48,169 nucleotides of DNA from Gemmatimonadota bacterium (lineage in GTDB: Bacteria; Gemmatimonadota; Gemmatimonadetes; Gemmatimonadales; GWC2-71-9). The translations under genes were made by a program, and so were the position numbers. Shown one piece after another: positions 25,563 to 35,287 of this stretch. The notes beneath the pieces are model-generated. The model was not told where the DNA came from, searched no databases, and saw only the letters and a program-made list of their open reading frames with translations. Each line of letters starts with the position of its first letter. Position 1 is the first letter of the stretch. The stretch covers positions 69,335-117,503 of the forward strand of contig QHUM01000052.1 in assembly GCA_003222135.1 (NCBI GenBank). Reading direction: 5' to 3'.

Positions 25563-26767
25563 CGCGGATGGCGATCCTGATGGCGGTGGCGTTTGTGGAC
25601 ATGATCGGCCTCACCCTGGTCCTGCCCCTGCTCGCGCTCTACGCGCTCCATCTCCACGCCAGCCCGACGACGATCGGTTTCCTGACCGCTTCATTTCCGG
25701 TTGCGCAGCTGGTGGCATCCCCCGTTTGGGGGCGGGTGTCCGATCGCTACGGTCGGCGCCCGGCGCTGCTCGCGGGCCTTGCCGCGTCGGCCCTGGCGTA
25801 CCTGATCTTCGGACTCGCCGGGTCACTGTGGTTGCTCTTCGTGTCGCGCTTCGTCCAGGGGCTGGGCGGGGGAACGACCGGCGTGGCCCAGGCGTACGTG
25901 GCCGACACGATGGTGCCGCACGACCGGGCCAAGGCGCTGGGCTGGCTGTCGGCCGCCACGAGCCTGGGCGTGGTGATCGGGCCCGTGGTGGGATCGTTCG
26001 CCGCGCGCGCCGGCGAGTCGGCGCCCGGACTCGTGGCGGCGGCGCTGTGTACCGCGAATCTCATCTTCGCGTGGAAATGGCTGCCGGAGTCGCGCGTCTT
26101 CTCGCCGCACGTGACGACGGCGAGCGGGCATCAGGTACTGGCCCCCGAGCCGCGTCCCGTGCGCGATGCGCTCTGGGAGGTGATCCGTCATCCGAGTCGT
26201 CCCGCCGCCCACCTCATCTGGATCTACGCCGTCGCGATGCTCGCGTACAACTCCGCACCGGCGGTCTTCACCATCTATCTCGCGTGGCGTTTCGGTATCG
26301 GCCCCACGAACATCTGGTGGTTCTTCACGGTGTTCGGCGGTGTCGGCGTCCTGATGCGCGCCTTCGTGGTCGGGCCGGTGAACGATCGCCTCGGCGAGGT
26401 ACGCACGATGCGGCTCGGGGCGACGCTATACGCGCTCGGCTACGCGTTGCTGCCGCTGGCGCCGTCGGTCCCGATGTTCCTGTTGATCCAGGTCCTCCTG
26501 CCGCTCGGCACAGCGCTCCTGTTCCCGGCCAACTCCGCCCTGGTGAGCCATCGGGCCGGTACGCACGAATTCGGTCTGATGATGGGCGTCCAGCAGGCGC
26601 TGCGTGGCGTGGCCAGCGTAGCGGGGCCCATCTGGGCGGGTCTCGCGTACCAGCACCTGGGGCCGACCGTGCCGTTCTTCGCCTGCGCCGTGATCATCGC
26701 GCTCGCGTTGCTGATGGCGAGCCGGGTGCCACGCGGCGAGCCGGTTCCGGCCGCCGAGGCGGCCTGA
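25559..26767 (+). CDS. MFS transporter (multidrug/sugar efflux type)
   Basis: A 402-residue major facilitator with about twelve helices. The signature motif A appears as 'GRVSDRYGRRPALLAG' between helices 2 and 3, and the second half has 'GPVNDRLGEVRTMRLGA'. The 'GLGGGTTGVAQAYVAD' and 'GWLSAATSLGVVIGPVVG' segments are typical of the DHA1 drug-efflux group. It is translationally coupled to the ABC importer, so it may export a ligand or a siderophore-like product related to that importer, but the substrate is not identifiable. Confidence 0.92.
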   Translation: MTRMAILMAVAFVDMIGLTLVLPLLALYALHLHASPTTIGFLTASFPVAQLVASPVWGRVSDRYGRRPALLAGLAASALAYLIFGLAGSLWLLFVSRFVQGLGGGTTGVAQAYVADTMVPHDRAKALGWLSAATSLGVVIGPVVGSFAARAGESAPGLVAAALCTANLIFAWKWLPESRVFSPHVTTASGHQVLAPEPRPVRDALWEVIRHPSRPAAHLIWIYAVAMLAYNSAPAVFTIYLAWRFGIGPTNIWWFFTVFGGVGVLMRAFVVGPVNDRLGEVRTMRLGATLYALGYALLPLAPSVPMFLLIQVLLPLGTALLFPANSALVSHRAGTHEFGLMMGVQQALRGVASVAGPIWAGLAYQHLGPTVPFFACAVIIALALLMASRVPRGEPVPAAEAA

Positions 26768-26787
26768 GCGGAGTTATTTTGGTGGAC

Positions 26788-28359
26788 ATGAACGCTCCGC
26801 TCTTGTGGCTCCTCGCCCTGTCGGGCATCGGCTCCCCCCTCCCGGCGCCCAAGCCCCGGCTCGTGGTGGTCATCACCGTCGACCAATTGCGGGCGGACTA
26901 TCTCGACCGCTACCGGACGCAGCTCAGCGGCGGGTTGGCGCTGCTCCTCAAGCGAGGGGCCGTCTTTACGGACGCGTACCAGGATCACGCGATCACGGAG
27001 ACGGCGCCCGGACACTCCACGATCCTCTCCGGACGCTGGCCCGCGCACACCGGCATCGTCCGCAACACGGCGGGCGTACAGGACTCGGCGGCGCCGCTCG
27101 TCGGGGTCACCGGGCCGGGGGCGTCGCCGCTCCGGTTTCGCGGGACCGCGTTCTTCGACTGGCTCAAGGCGGCCGAGCCTGGCGCTCGCGCCCTCTCGGT
27201 CTCGGGCAAGGACCGCGGGGCGATCCTGCCGATCGGCCGGGCCAAGGAGCAGGTCTATTGGTACGTCGGGGGCTATTTCACCACGAGCCGCTATTACGCC
27301 GACTCGCTCCCCGAGTGGGTCCGCGTCTTCAACGGCCGGCGGATTCCCTTCAAGGCGGCCGGTGCGACGTGGAATCTGCTCCTGCCCGCCCACTCGTACG
27401 CCGAGGCCGACAGCGAGCCGTACGAGAACGCCGGCAAGGACTTCACGTTCCCGCACCGGCTGTCCCTCGACAGCGCGCGCGCCGCGCTCGAGTACCTCGC
27501 CGTTCCGTCGATGGACTCGCTGACGCTCGCGTTCGCGCTCGAGGGTGTGCGGGCCCTCGGCCTGGGGAGCCGGGGGGCGGTCGACCTCCTCGCGGTGAGC
27601 TTGTCCACCACCGATTACGTGGGCCACACGTACGGCCCCGATTCGCGGGAGATCCACGATCAGGTGGTGCGGCTCGACCGCTCCCTCGGACTGTTCCTGC
27701 AGCAGCTGTTCGTGCGCTACGGCTCCGGGGGAGTGCTGATCGTGCTTACCTCCGACCACGGCATCACGCCGTTTCCCGAGCGGTCGCGTGCGGAAGGGCA
27801 CCGAGACGCGCAGCGGGTCAACGTGGACAGCATGATCGCCACGGTGAACGCGCAGCTCGACCAGCGGGGCGGTGGCGGCGCCTGGCTCGCCTTCGAGAGC
27901 GGCATGGTGCTCCTCCTGCGCCGTGCCGAGCTCGCGGCACAGGGGGTGAACGTGGACAGCGTGGTGGCGAACGTGGCGGCGCGGCTGCGGGCCGTACCGG
28001 GGGTGGCGCGGGTCGACCGGCCCGCCGATTTGGCGACCCGTGACACCACGGTCGCGGTGGTGCGCCGCTGGGTGCACCAGGTGCCGCTCGACGCGGGCGT
28101 GGAGCTCGTCGCGACGCTCAAGCCCTACTCGATCTGGGTGTATGCCAACCTTCCCGCGATTGCGGTGCACGGCCAGCCGAGCGATATCGACGCGCACGTG
28201 CCGCTCATTCTCTGGGGCCGCGCGCTGCGCGGAGGCGTCTACACGGAGCGCGTGGCCAGCGTGGACATCGCACCGACGCTCGCCCGGCTGCTCGGTCTCT
28301 CTCCTGCCGAGCCGCTCGATGGGCGCGTGCTGACGGAAGCGATCGCACCTCAAGACTGA
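26788..28359 (+). CDS. Secreted PafA-like alkaline phosphatase superfamily protein
   Basis: A protein of about 523 residues. A short signal peptide (APLLWLLALSGIG) is followed by the nucleotide pyrophosphatase/phosphodiesterase-alkaline phosphatase fold. 'VVVITVDQLRADYL' supplies the first metal Asp. The nucleophile is probably Thr about 72 in 'ITETAPGHSTILSG', as in Elizabethkingia PafA and Sphingomonas alkaline phosphatase. 'LSTTDYVGHTYGP' and 'LTSDHGITPFPE' carry the further metal ligands. Likely a calcium-activated phosphatase that releases phosphate outside the cytoplasm. A GTG at 26782 is an alternative start two codons earlier. No pho box was recognised. Confidence 0.9.
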   Translation: MNAPLLWLLALSGIGSPLPAPKPRLVVVITVDQLRADYLDRYRTQLSGGLALLLKRGAVFTDAYQDHAITETAPGHSTILSGRWPAHTGIVRNTAGVQDSAAPLVGVTGPGASPLRFRGTAFFDWLKAAEPGARALSVSGKDRGAILPIGRAKEQVYWYVGGYFTTSRYYADSLPEWVRVFNGRRIPFKAAGATWNLLLPAHSYAEADSEPYENAGKDFTFPHRLSLDSARAALEYLAVPSMDSLTLAFALEGVRALGLGSRGAVDLLAVSLSTTDYVGHTYGPDSREIHDQVVRLDRSLGLFLQQLFVRYGSGGVLIVLTSDHGITPFPERSRAEGHRDAQRVNVDSMIATVNAQLDQRGGGGAWLAFESGMVLLLRRAELAAQGVNVDSVVANVAARLRAVPGVARVDRPADLATRDTTVAVVRRWVHQVPLDAGVELVATLKPYSIWVYANLPAIAVHGQPSDIDAHVPLILWGRALRGGVYTERVASVDIAPTLARLLGLSPAEPLDGRVLTEAIAPQD

Positions 28360-28366
28360 GGGTCTC

Positions 28367-28744
28367 ATGGCTTCGAAGCTGAGTGCCGAGCAGCAACGCC
28401 GCGTGGAGGACATCCTGCAATTTCAGCGGACCGTGGAGCACGTCGCCAAACTCGTCGCCGAGCTCGAGGGGAACCGCGCGGCCAAGGCCACGTTCATCGA
28501 CAACCTGTGCGAGACCATCGCCCGTGAGCTGTCGCAGATGCGCCAGCGCGCGCTCACGGCGAATATCGGGACGCTCGGAGACGTGGCGGGCGCGATGTCG
28601 GTGATGGCGGGGCGAGGCGGGGGGATCTTCATGAAGATTCGCGGGCTCAATGACGGGTTGACCAGCCTGCGGATGCAGCTCGACGTAACGCTGAAGCAGG
28701 CGATGACACCCGACCCGAAGCAGGCGCCAGGCGAGTCTCACTGA
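28367..28744 (+). CDS. Small helical protein of unknown function
   Basis: A 125-residue soluble protein I do not recognise. There is no signal peptide or membrane helix. It is strongly helical, with amphipathic stretches 'QRRVEDILQFQRTVEHVAKLVAELEG', split by a Gly-rich 'AGRGGGIFMKIRG' turn at about 80-95, and a second helix 'LNDGLTSLRMQLDVTLKQAM'. It lies seven bases after the phosphatase stop and two bases before the ABC exporter ATPase, so it probably belongs to the exporter transcript. A regulatory or accessory role for the exporter is possible but unproven. Confidence 0.7.
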   Translation: MASKLSAEQQRRVEDILQFQRTVEHVAKLVAELEGNRAAKATFIDNLCETIARELSQMRQRALTANIGTLGDVAGAMSVMAGRGGGIFMKIRGLNDGLTSLRMQLDVTLKQAMTPDPKQAPGESH

Positions 28745-28746
28745 GC

Positions 28747-29674
<928 letters not shown>

Positions 29675-29682
<8 letters not shown>

Positions 29683-30706
29683 TCACCCGCTCGTCCAGCT
29701 CACGCTGGCGCGAATGCGGGAGTTCTATCGTGAGCCGGAGGCGATCTTCTGGGTGTTCGGGTTTCCGCTGGTGCTGGCGTTCGCGCTCGGCATCGCGTTC
29801 CGTAACCGCGGGCCCGGTGAGCTCAAGGTGGGCGTGCTGCGCGCGCCGGGTGACAGCGCCATCGCCAGCGCGCTCGATCGCGCGCCGGGGCTCGCCGCCG
29901 CCGTGCTCGACTCGAGCGAGGCGCGGGTCGAGCTGCGGACCGGACGCATCGCGCTGCTGGTCGTGCCCGGCACTCCGCTGGTCTACCGGTACGATTCGAC
30001 GCGTACCGAGAGTCGCCTGGCGCGCCTCGAGGCGGACGCGGCGCTGCAACGGGCCCGCGGCCGGGCCGACGCCGCCCCGGTGCGGGACGAACGGATCACC
30101 GAGCCGGGCGCGCGCTACATCGACTTCCTCATTCCCGGGCTGCTCGGCATGAATCTCATGGGGAGCGGTCTCTGGGGCATCGGCTTCTCGGTCGTGCAGG
30201 CGCGCACCAAGAAGCTGCTGAAGCGGCTCATGGCGACGCCGATGCGCCGCGGGCACTACCTGCTGTCGTTCATCCTGTCACGGCTCCTGTTTCTCTTCCT
30301 CGAGATCGCCGCGCTCGTCGGCTTCGGCTGGCTGATGTTCGGTGTGGGGGTGCGGGGGTCGTACGTCGCCCTCGCGCTGATCACGGTGCTCGGCGCCCTG
30401 TCGTTCGCCGGGCTGGGCATGCTGGTCGCGAGCCGGGCGCGCACCATCGAGGCCGTGTCGGGACTGATGAACCTGGTGATGCTGCCGATGTGGATTCTCT
30501 CCGGGACGTTTTTCTCCTACGCGCGCTTCCCAGATGCGATGCAGCCATTCGTGAAGGCCCTGCCGCTCACCGCGTTGAATGACGCGCTCCGCGCCGTGAT
30601 GATCGACGGGACCGGCCTGATGCGGCTCGGCGCCCCGCTCGCGATCGTCGCGGGCTGGGGCGCCGTGAGCTTCGTCATCGCCCTGCAGATCTTCCGCTGG
30701 CGCTAG
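29675..30706 (+). CDS. ABC-2 type exporter, membrane protein
   Basis: A 343-residue permease of the ABC-2 family (DrrB/YhgE type). One N-terminal helix (about 25-45, 'IFWVFGFPLVLAFALGIAF') is followed by a periplasmic segment of about 110 residues and then five further helices, including 'LIPGLLGMNLMGSGLWGIGFSV' and 'LVMLPMWILSGTFFSYARFP', the latter with the family's conserved PMWILSGTFF motif. It exports an unknown substrate (lipid, drug or peptide). The 3' end is only two bases from the convergent cupredoxin gene. Confidence 0.92.
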
Positions 30707-30708
30707 CC

Positions 30709-31167
30709 CTACGGGGTGACCGTGATCGTCCCCGTCATTCCCTGCGCCTGGTGAAACGCGCAGTGGTACTGGTAGGTGCCCGCGGTGGTGAACGTCTGCT
30801 CGAAGGTCCCGGGCGGCGTAGTCCCCGGCGTGCAATACGGATCATTCGGCGCACAGGTCGTGGTTCCGGCCGGGGCGACGGTTCCGCTGGTCCAAACCGC
30901 CGGCGTCGCGTCGCTGGTTGACGTGTGGGAGGCTTTCCCGTTGTTGGTCCAAATCACCCTGGTGCCGACCTTGACGCTCAGAGTTGCCGGGGAGAAAGCG
31001 TAGGGGGTGAGGCCGCCGTTGTCGGTCATGCTCACGGTCGCACTGGGTGCGGAGGGTGGGGGTGGCGGGGGCGGTGGTGGGTTGGCGCCCCCATAGCTCG
31101 TGGGGCTGGAGCCGCCGCCGCAGGCCGACGCGATGATCGCCGATGCGAAGCCGACGTTAAGGCGCAT
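30709..31167 (-). CDS. Cupredoxin-domain lipoprotein
   Basis: A 152-residue exported blue-copper-like protein. The signal peptide ends at the lipobox ('IIASAC', Cys about 16). A short Gly/Ser/Pro linker with nine consecutive prolines follows, then a plastocyanin-like domain. Type 1 copper ligands appear intact: His in 'GKASHTS' and the Cys, His and Met of 'YHCAFHQAQGM'. A CAPNDPYC pair may form a disulfide. It probably carries electrons or binds copper at the outer face of a membrane. AGGAG precedes the ATG at 31167; a longer frame upstream has no signal-peptide logic. Confidence 0.88.
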   Translation of the reverse strand: MRLNVGFASAIIASACGGGSSPTSYGGANPPPPPPPPPSAPSATVSMTDNGGLTPYAFSPATLSVKVGTRVIWTNNGKASHTSTSDATPAVWTSGTVAPAGTTTCAPNDPYCTPGTTPPGTFEQTFTTAGTYQYHCAFHQAQGMTGTITVTP

Positions 31168-31254
31168 GGGTCGTCTCCTGTTGGGGTCCTCGAGATACGC
31201 TACTTGCCGCTCTCTCGGATCTTGTACGGCTAGCCCGCGCTTGTCAAACACGGG

Positions 31255-32958
31255 TCAGTCGCCCCGCAGGAACACGACCAGCCGGCGCAGGAACCCCTGG
31301 GACTTGCGGACGGCCTGACGGAACTGCTGGGCGCTCGCATAGCGGGCCGCCGGGTCCCCCGTCATGGCCCGGCGCAGCACCTCTTCGAACTCCCGCGGCA
31401 CGTCGCCCCGCGAGGCGTGCAGGGGAGGAAGGTCGTCGGTGGTCTGACGCGCGAGGATCGCCTCGGGTGTGGCCCCGTCGAACGGGGGCCGGCCGAGCAG
31501 CGCGAAGTACGCCACGGCGCCGAGTGAGTACAGGTCGGTCCGCTGGTCCACGCGTTCCCCCAGGAGCTGCTCGGGGGCGGCGAATTGGGGGGTCCCGCTG
31601 CGCGAGGTGGCGCCGCCGAAGCGATCGCCGCGCAGCGCCAGCGCCAGTCCGAAGTCCGTGATGCGCAGCCGGCCGTCGGGCTCGATCAGCATGTTCTCGG
31701 GCTTCAGGTCACGGTGGACCAGCCCCTGGGCATGCGCTTGCTCGAGCGCCGACAGGGCCTCGTCGAGCAGTCGTACGGCTCGCTCGAGGGTGACCGGTCC
31801 TTGGCGCTGCACGAGCTGCGCCAGGTTCGCGCCTGGGACGAGCTCCATGGTATACCACTGCAGGCCGGCGCGCCCCATGATGTCGTAGATACTGACGACG
31901 TTGGGGTGTCGCAGCTTCGCGGCGAGCTGCGCCTCGCGCCGGAATCGCTCGACCACCCCCAGGTCGGCGGTGAGCGAGGGGTGCAGCACCTTGATGGCGA
32001 CCTCGCGCTCGAGCCCCAAGTCGCGCGCCCGGAATACCCGCCCGAAGCCGCCCGCGCCGAGTTCCTCGAGCAGCTCGTAGTCGTCGCCCAGCGCGCGGCG
32101 CAGGCGGCGCTCGAACCCCGCCTCGGCCACCTGGGGCGCCGCGGCCGGCTCGTGGAAGACGCCGGCGTCGCTCACGAAATCCTCCAGCATCTCGGTCGCC
32201 GTGAAATAGCGGTCCCCGGGCCGCGCCTGGAGGGCGCGCAGCAGCACGCGGTCCAGCACCGCGGGGACGGTGGGCCGCAGGCGCCGCGCCGGGACGAGGT
32301 TCGCGGAATCGGGATCGGGCTCCTGCCCCGTGAGAGCGTAGTAGACGATCGCCGCCACCGTGTAGACGTCGCTGGCGGGCTCCCCCGTGCCCCCGGCCCG
32401 CACCTCGGGGGCCACGAACGCTCCCCCGGCGCCGCGCTCCTCCGCCGGCACGAGGGCGAGACACCAGTCGGCGTAGCGGAGATCGGTGATCACCGGGCGG
32501 CTGGAGATCTCGACCATCAGCGTCGTCGGCACGATGCGGCGCATGATGACGCCCCGCGCATGTGCGTGCTCGACGGCGCCGAGCAGATCGCGCACCAGCC
32601 CGTGCGCAGTGGGGATGGGGCGGGGCCCTCGGCGCAGCGCGTCGGCCAGGCTCTCCCCGTCGACCCAGTTGGTCGTGCGATAGGCGAAGCCGCCGGCGAC
32701 GCCGGCGGCGTAGACGTGCCGGATCGTCGGGTGGTCGAGCGCCGCGAGGGTTTCGTTCTCGCGCAAGAACCACGCGCGCCCAGGCCCGTCGGGGACGAGG
32801 TGGGCCCGCAGCGCGATGGGGCGCTTCAAGAGCCGATCCCACGCGCGATACAGTGCACGCTCGGCCGACAGCGCCACGAGGTCGTCCAGTCGGAAGACGG
32901 GCTCGAGGGCGCGGACCAGGCTGTCCAGCAGGTCGGTGGGCGGCGTCGTCTGCGTCAT
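31255..32958 (-). CDS. Tandem pseudokinase-Ser/Thr protein kinase
   Basis: A 567-residue cytosolic protein. The C-terminal kinase (about 295-550) is complete: glycine loop 'ELGAGGFGRVF', catalytic Lys about 323 (VAIK), HRDLKPEN with the catalytic Asp about 417, DFG Asp about 435, and an APE-like 'FAAPE' motif. The N-terminal domain (about 25-270) has the same fold pattern ('YRAWDRLLKRPIALRAH', 'AEERGAGGAFVAPEV', 'SDVYTVAAIVYYALTG'), but HRD reads MRR, the Lys/Asn positions are lost and DFG reads DLR, so it is a pseudokinase. There is no membrane helix. A GTG at 32994 would add 12 residues. It is divergent from the DRR protein and the FHA-protease gene, its likely phosphorylation reader. Confidence 0.93.
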   Translation of the reverse strand: MTQTTPPTDLLDSLVRALEPVFRLDDLVALSAERALYRAWDRLLKRPIALRAHLVPDGPGRAWFLRENETLAALDHPTIRHVYAAGVAGGFAYRTTNWVDGESLADALRRGPRPIPTAHGLVRDLLGAVEHAHARGVIMRRIVPTTLMVEISSRPVITDLRYADWCLALVPAEERGAGGAFVAPEVRAGGTGEPASDVYTVAAIVYYALTGQEPDPDSANLVPARRLRPTVPAVLDRVLLRALQARPGDRYFTATEMLEDFVSDAGVFHEPAAAPQVAEAGFERRLRRALGDDYELLEELGAGGFGRVFRARDLGLEREVAIKVLHPSLTADLGVVERFRREAQLAAKLRHPNVVSIYDIMGRAGLQWYTMELVPGANLAQLVQRQGPVTLERAVRLLDEALSALEQAHAQGLVHRDLKPENMLIEPDGRLRITDFGLALALRGDRFGGATSRSGTPQFAAPEQLLGERVDQRTDLYSLGAVAYFALLGRPPFDGATPEAILARQTTDDLPPLHASRGDVPREFEEVLRRAMTGDPAARYASAQQFRQAVRKSQGFLRRLVVFLRGD

Positions 32959-33100
32959 GCCGCGTGAATCTAAACCGGTGGCGTGCGGCGCCACGTGTCA
33001 TGCGCCCGGCGGCTTCCCGCCGAGGGTATCTGGGCCCGGCCTAGCCGACCCGATCGGGGGCAGGTACGTTAGGCCGGATTCCGACCCTGGCAGCCACCCC

Positions 33101-33352
33101 GTGGGCTACGAACCGCTCCCCGACCGCCGCACCGACTCCGACCGCCGCCAGCTCGACGACCGCCGGGCCGGTGTCGACCGCCGCTTCGGACCGGAACGCC
33201 GGCGGGCCAGCGTGGTCGTGGACGTCGAGCGCCGCGCCGCCACCAACCGGCGCGCCGGAGTGGAGCGCCGCCGCGCGGTGCGCCGGTCGGGGGCCCAGCG
33301 TCGCGTGCTCCCCGACCGGCGCAGGAGCGCGCAGCCCGCGCGGCTGGGCTGA
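33101..33352 (+). CDS. Small Arg-rich DRR-hexapeptide repeat protein (hypothetical)
   Basis: An 83-residue open frame starting at GTG 33101. It consists of repeated DRRxxx-like hexapeptides: DRRTDS, DRRQLD, DRRAGV, DRRFGP, ERRRAS, then looser ERR/NRR/QRR/DRR units. About one third of the residues are Arg. The 18-base DNA periodicity is kept, and synonymous codons vary, which favours selection on protein. I do not recognise a family. It sits in the 450-base divergent gap between the kinase and FHA-protease genes, 54 bases before the latter. It could bind nucleic acid or be a kinase/FHA partner, but it has no Thr-rich phosphosite pattern. Expression is unproven. Confidence 0.5.
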   Translation: MGYEPLPDRRTDSDRRQLDDRRAGVDRRFGPERRRASVVVDVERRAATNRRAGVERRRAVRRSGAQRRVLPDRRRSAQPARLG

Positions 33353-33406
33353 CGGCGCACGGCCGGCCGCGTTGACGCGGGCGGGACGCCTCTCTACTAT
33401 CGCCCG

Positions 33407-35287
33407 GTGGCGTACCTCAAGCTGATCGAGCTCGGGACCCGCAGCGCGACCGAGGTTCGCGGAGACGTCGCCCGGTTGGGCCGGAGCCCCGATTGCACCG
33501 TCGTCCTGGCGGGGGCGCACGTCGAGGTGGTGTCGGCGTTGCACGCCGAGCTGCGTCACGGGCCTACCGGCTGGCAGCTCAAGGATCTCGGGAGCCGCAA
33601 CGGCACCTTCCTGAACGGACATCGCCTCGAGGGTGATGCGCGGCTCAAGGCCGGGGACGTGATCGGCCTCGGGGAGAGCGGGCCGCGATTTTCGGTCGCC
33701 GCCGTGGCCGATGTCCTCGAGGCCACCGTTCCCGAGCGGCCGGGGCTCGGGGCGTCGCCTCCGGAGCGCCACACCCCGCCGGAAGCGCGTGCCTACGGCG
33801 TGACATTGCTTGCGGCTCTGACAGGCCGTCGCTACGAGGCGCGCGGCGTCCGCATTCGCCTGGGGCGGGGGCGCGAGTGCGAAGTCCAGCCCGTCGGCCC
33901 TACCGATACGATCGTGTCGCGCGTCCACGCCGAGCTGACCGTTGGTTCCACGGGCGGCCTCGTGATCCGCGACGTGGGGAGCACCAACGGCACGTTCGTC
34001 AACGACGAGCCCGTTATCGAACCCGTCCCGATCCGCCTGGGCGATCGGATCATGCTGGGGAAGGGAGGCCCGGTGCTGATCGTCGAAGGGATCGGCACGG
34101 CGCCCCAGCTGCCCGGGGCTCCCCGGCGATCGCATGTGGGTCCAAAGACACTCCGCGCCATGATCGGCGCAGCCATCGCGAAGGCGAAGCGCCGACTGGC
34201 GGCCTGGGTGGCGCTGCTGGTTCTGTTTTTCGGGGCCGGCGTGTATGGCGTGTACTGGCTGGTTTCCGGAGAAGTCCAGGAGACGGAACGGGAGCGGCGG
34301 ACAGCCGGCGATTCCACCAGGGCGGAGACCGAGCGACTGCGCCAGGAGCTCGCCGCCGCGCGGGTCGCGGCGGCGCCGGCGGCGCTGGTGGAGAGCCTGC
34401 GGGTGAAGCTTCAGGCAGCGGAGGCCAGCACCGCCGATCTGCGGGCGACACTGGCCCGCGCGCAGGCGGCGCTCTCGTCGCAGCTCGCGGCCGGCGAGGA
34501 GCGCCGGCTCGCCGCACAGGCCGAGGTGCAGCGGCTGCGGGACGAGCTCGCCGCCACCGAGCGGCGGGCGCCGTCGCCGGCCACGATCGACAGCCTGCGA
34601 CGGGCGGTCACGGCGGCCGAGCAGCAGACCCAAGGTCTCGACGCAAAGCTGCGCGCCATCCGCGGCAGCGACTTCGCGACCATCGCGCAGCAGAGTCAGG
34701 GGGCCGTGGGCCTCGTCACCGTGAGCTTCGGCCACGACTACTACAGCGGCACCGCGTTCGCAATCACGGGCGACGGGTACCTGCTCACGAACTGGCACGT
34801 GGTCACTGACTCGCAACGCCCGCGGGCCGACACGATCTGGGTGACGATGGCGGACCAGGCCCAGGCTCGACTGGCTGATGTCGTCGCCACGTCGCAGCAG
34901 CGCGATATCGCGGTGCTCAAGGTGCGCGGCTACCAGGGGCCCTACCTGAGCGCCGTGGACTGGACCGGCACCCGGGCGCGCCAGGGCGAGCCCGCGGCGC
35001 TGATCGGCTATCCGGCGGGCTCCGGCTTTGCGCGTCTCCGTTCGGCGGTGGTCCGGACTTCGATGACGGCGGGGATCATTTCGCGGGCGACGGAGGACGT
35101 GATTCAATTCGACGGAATGACGATCGGCGGCTCATCGGGAAGTCCGCTCTTCAACGCCAACGGAGCGGTGATCGCAATTCACCGGGCTGGGCTACCCCAG
35201 GCCCCGGGGTTCGCGCTGTCCGTCCCGATCAAGCATGTCGTTCCACTGCTGCCGACCGAGCTGAAGCAACGGCTCGGGTTGCGTTAG
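33407..35287 (+). CDS. FHA-FHA-TM-coiled coil-trypsin-like serine protease
   Basis: A 626-residue membrane protein of unusual build. FHA1 (about 10-105) has 'LGRSPDC', VSALHAEL and GSRNGTFLNG. FHA2 (about 125-235) has 'LGRGRECE', VSRVHAEL and GSTNGTFVN. One transmembrane helix (about 266-287) follows, then a charged coiled coil (about 290-440). The C-terminal protease (about 445-626) is HtrA/S1-like: His about 464 (TNWHVV), Asp about 500 (QRDIAVLKV) and Ser about 577 (GGSSGSP), with no PDZ domain. With FHA domains inside and the protease outside, the protein could transmit a phosphothreonine signal across the membrane. It starts at GTG 33407 and is divergent from the tandem kinase. Confidence 0.92.
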   Translation: MAYLKLIELGTRSATEVRGDVARLGRSPDCTVVLAGAHVEVVSALHAELRHGPTGWQLKDLGSRNGTFLNGHRLEGDARLKAGDVIGLGESGPRFSVAAVADVLEATVPERPGLGASPPERHTPPEARAYGVTLLAALTGRRYEARGVRIRLGRGRECEVQPVGPTDTIVSRVHAELTVGSTGGLVIRDVGSTNGTFVNDEPVIEPVPIRLGDRIMLGKGGPVLIVEGIGTAPQLPGAPRRSHVGPKTLRAMIGAAIAKAKRRLAAWVALLVLFFGAGVYGVYWLVSGEVQETERERRTAGDSTRAETERLRQELAAARVAAAPAALVESLRVKLQAAEASTADLRATLARAQAALSSQLAAGEERRLAAQAEVQRLRDELAATERRAPSPATIDSLRRAVTAAEQQTQGLDAKLRAIRGSDFATIAQQSQGAVGLVTVSFGHDYYSGTAFAITGDGYLLTNWHVVTDSQRPRADTIWVTMADQAQARLADVVATSQQRDIAVLKVRGYQGPYLSAVDWTGTRARQGEPAALIGYPAGSGFARLRSAVVRTSMTAGIISRATEDVIQFDGMTIGGSSGSPLFNANGAVIAIHRAGLPQAPGFALSVPIKHVVPLLPTELKQRLGLR

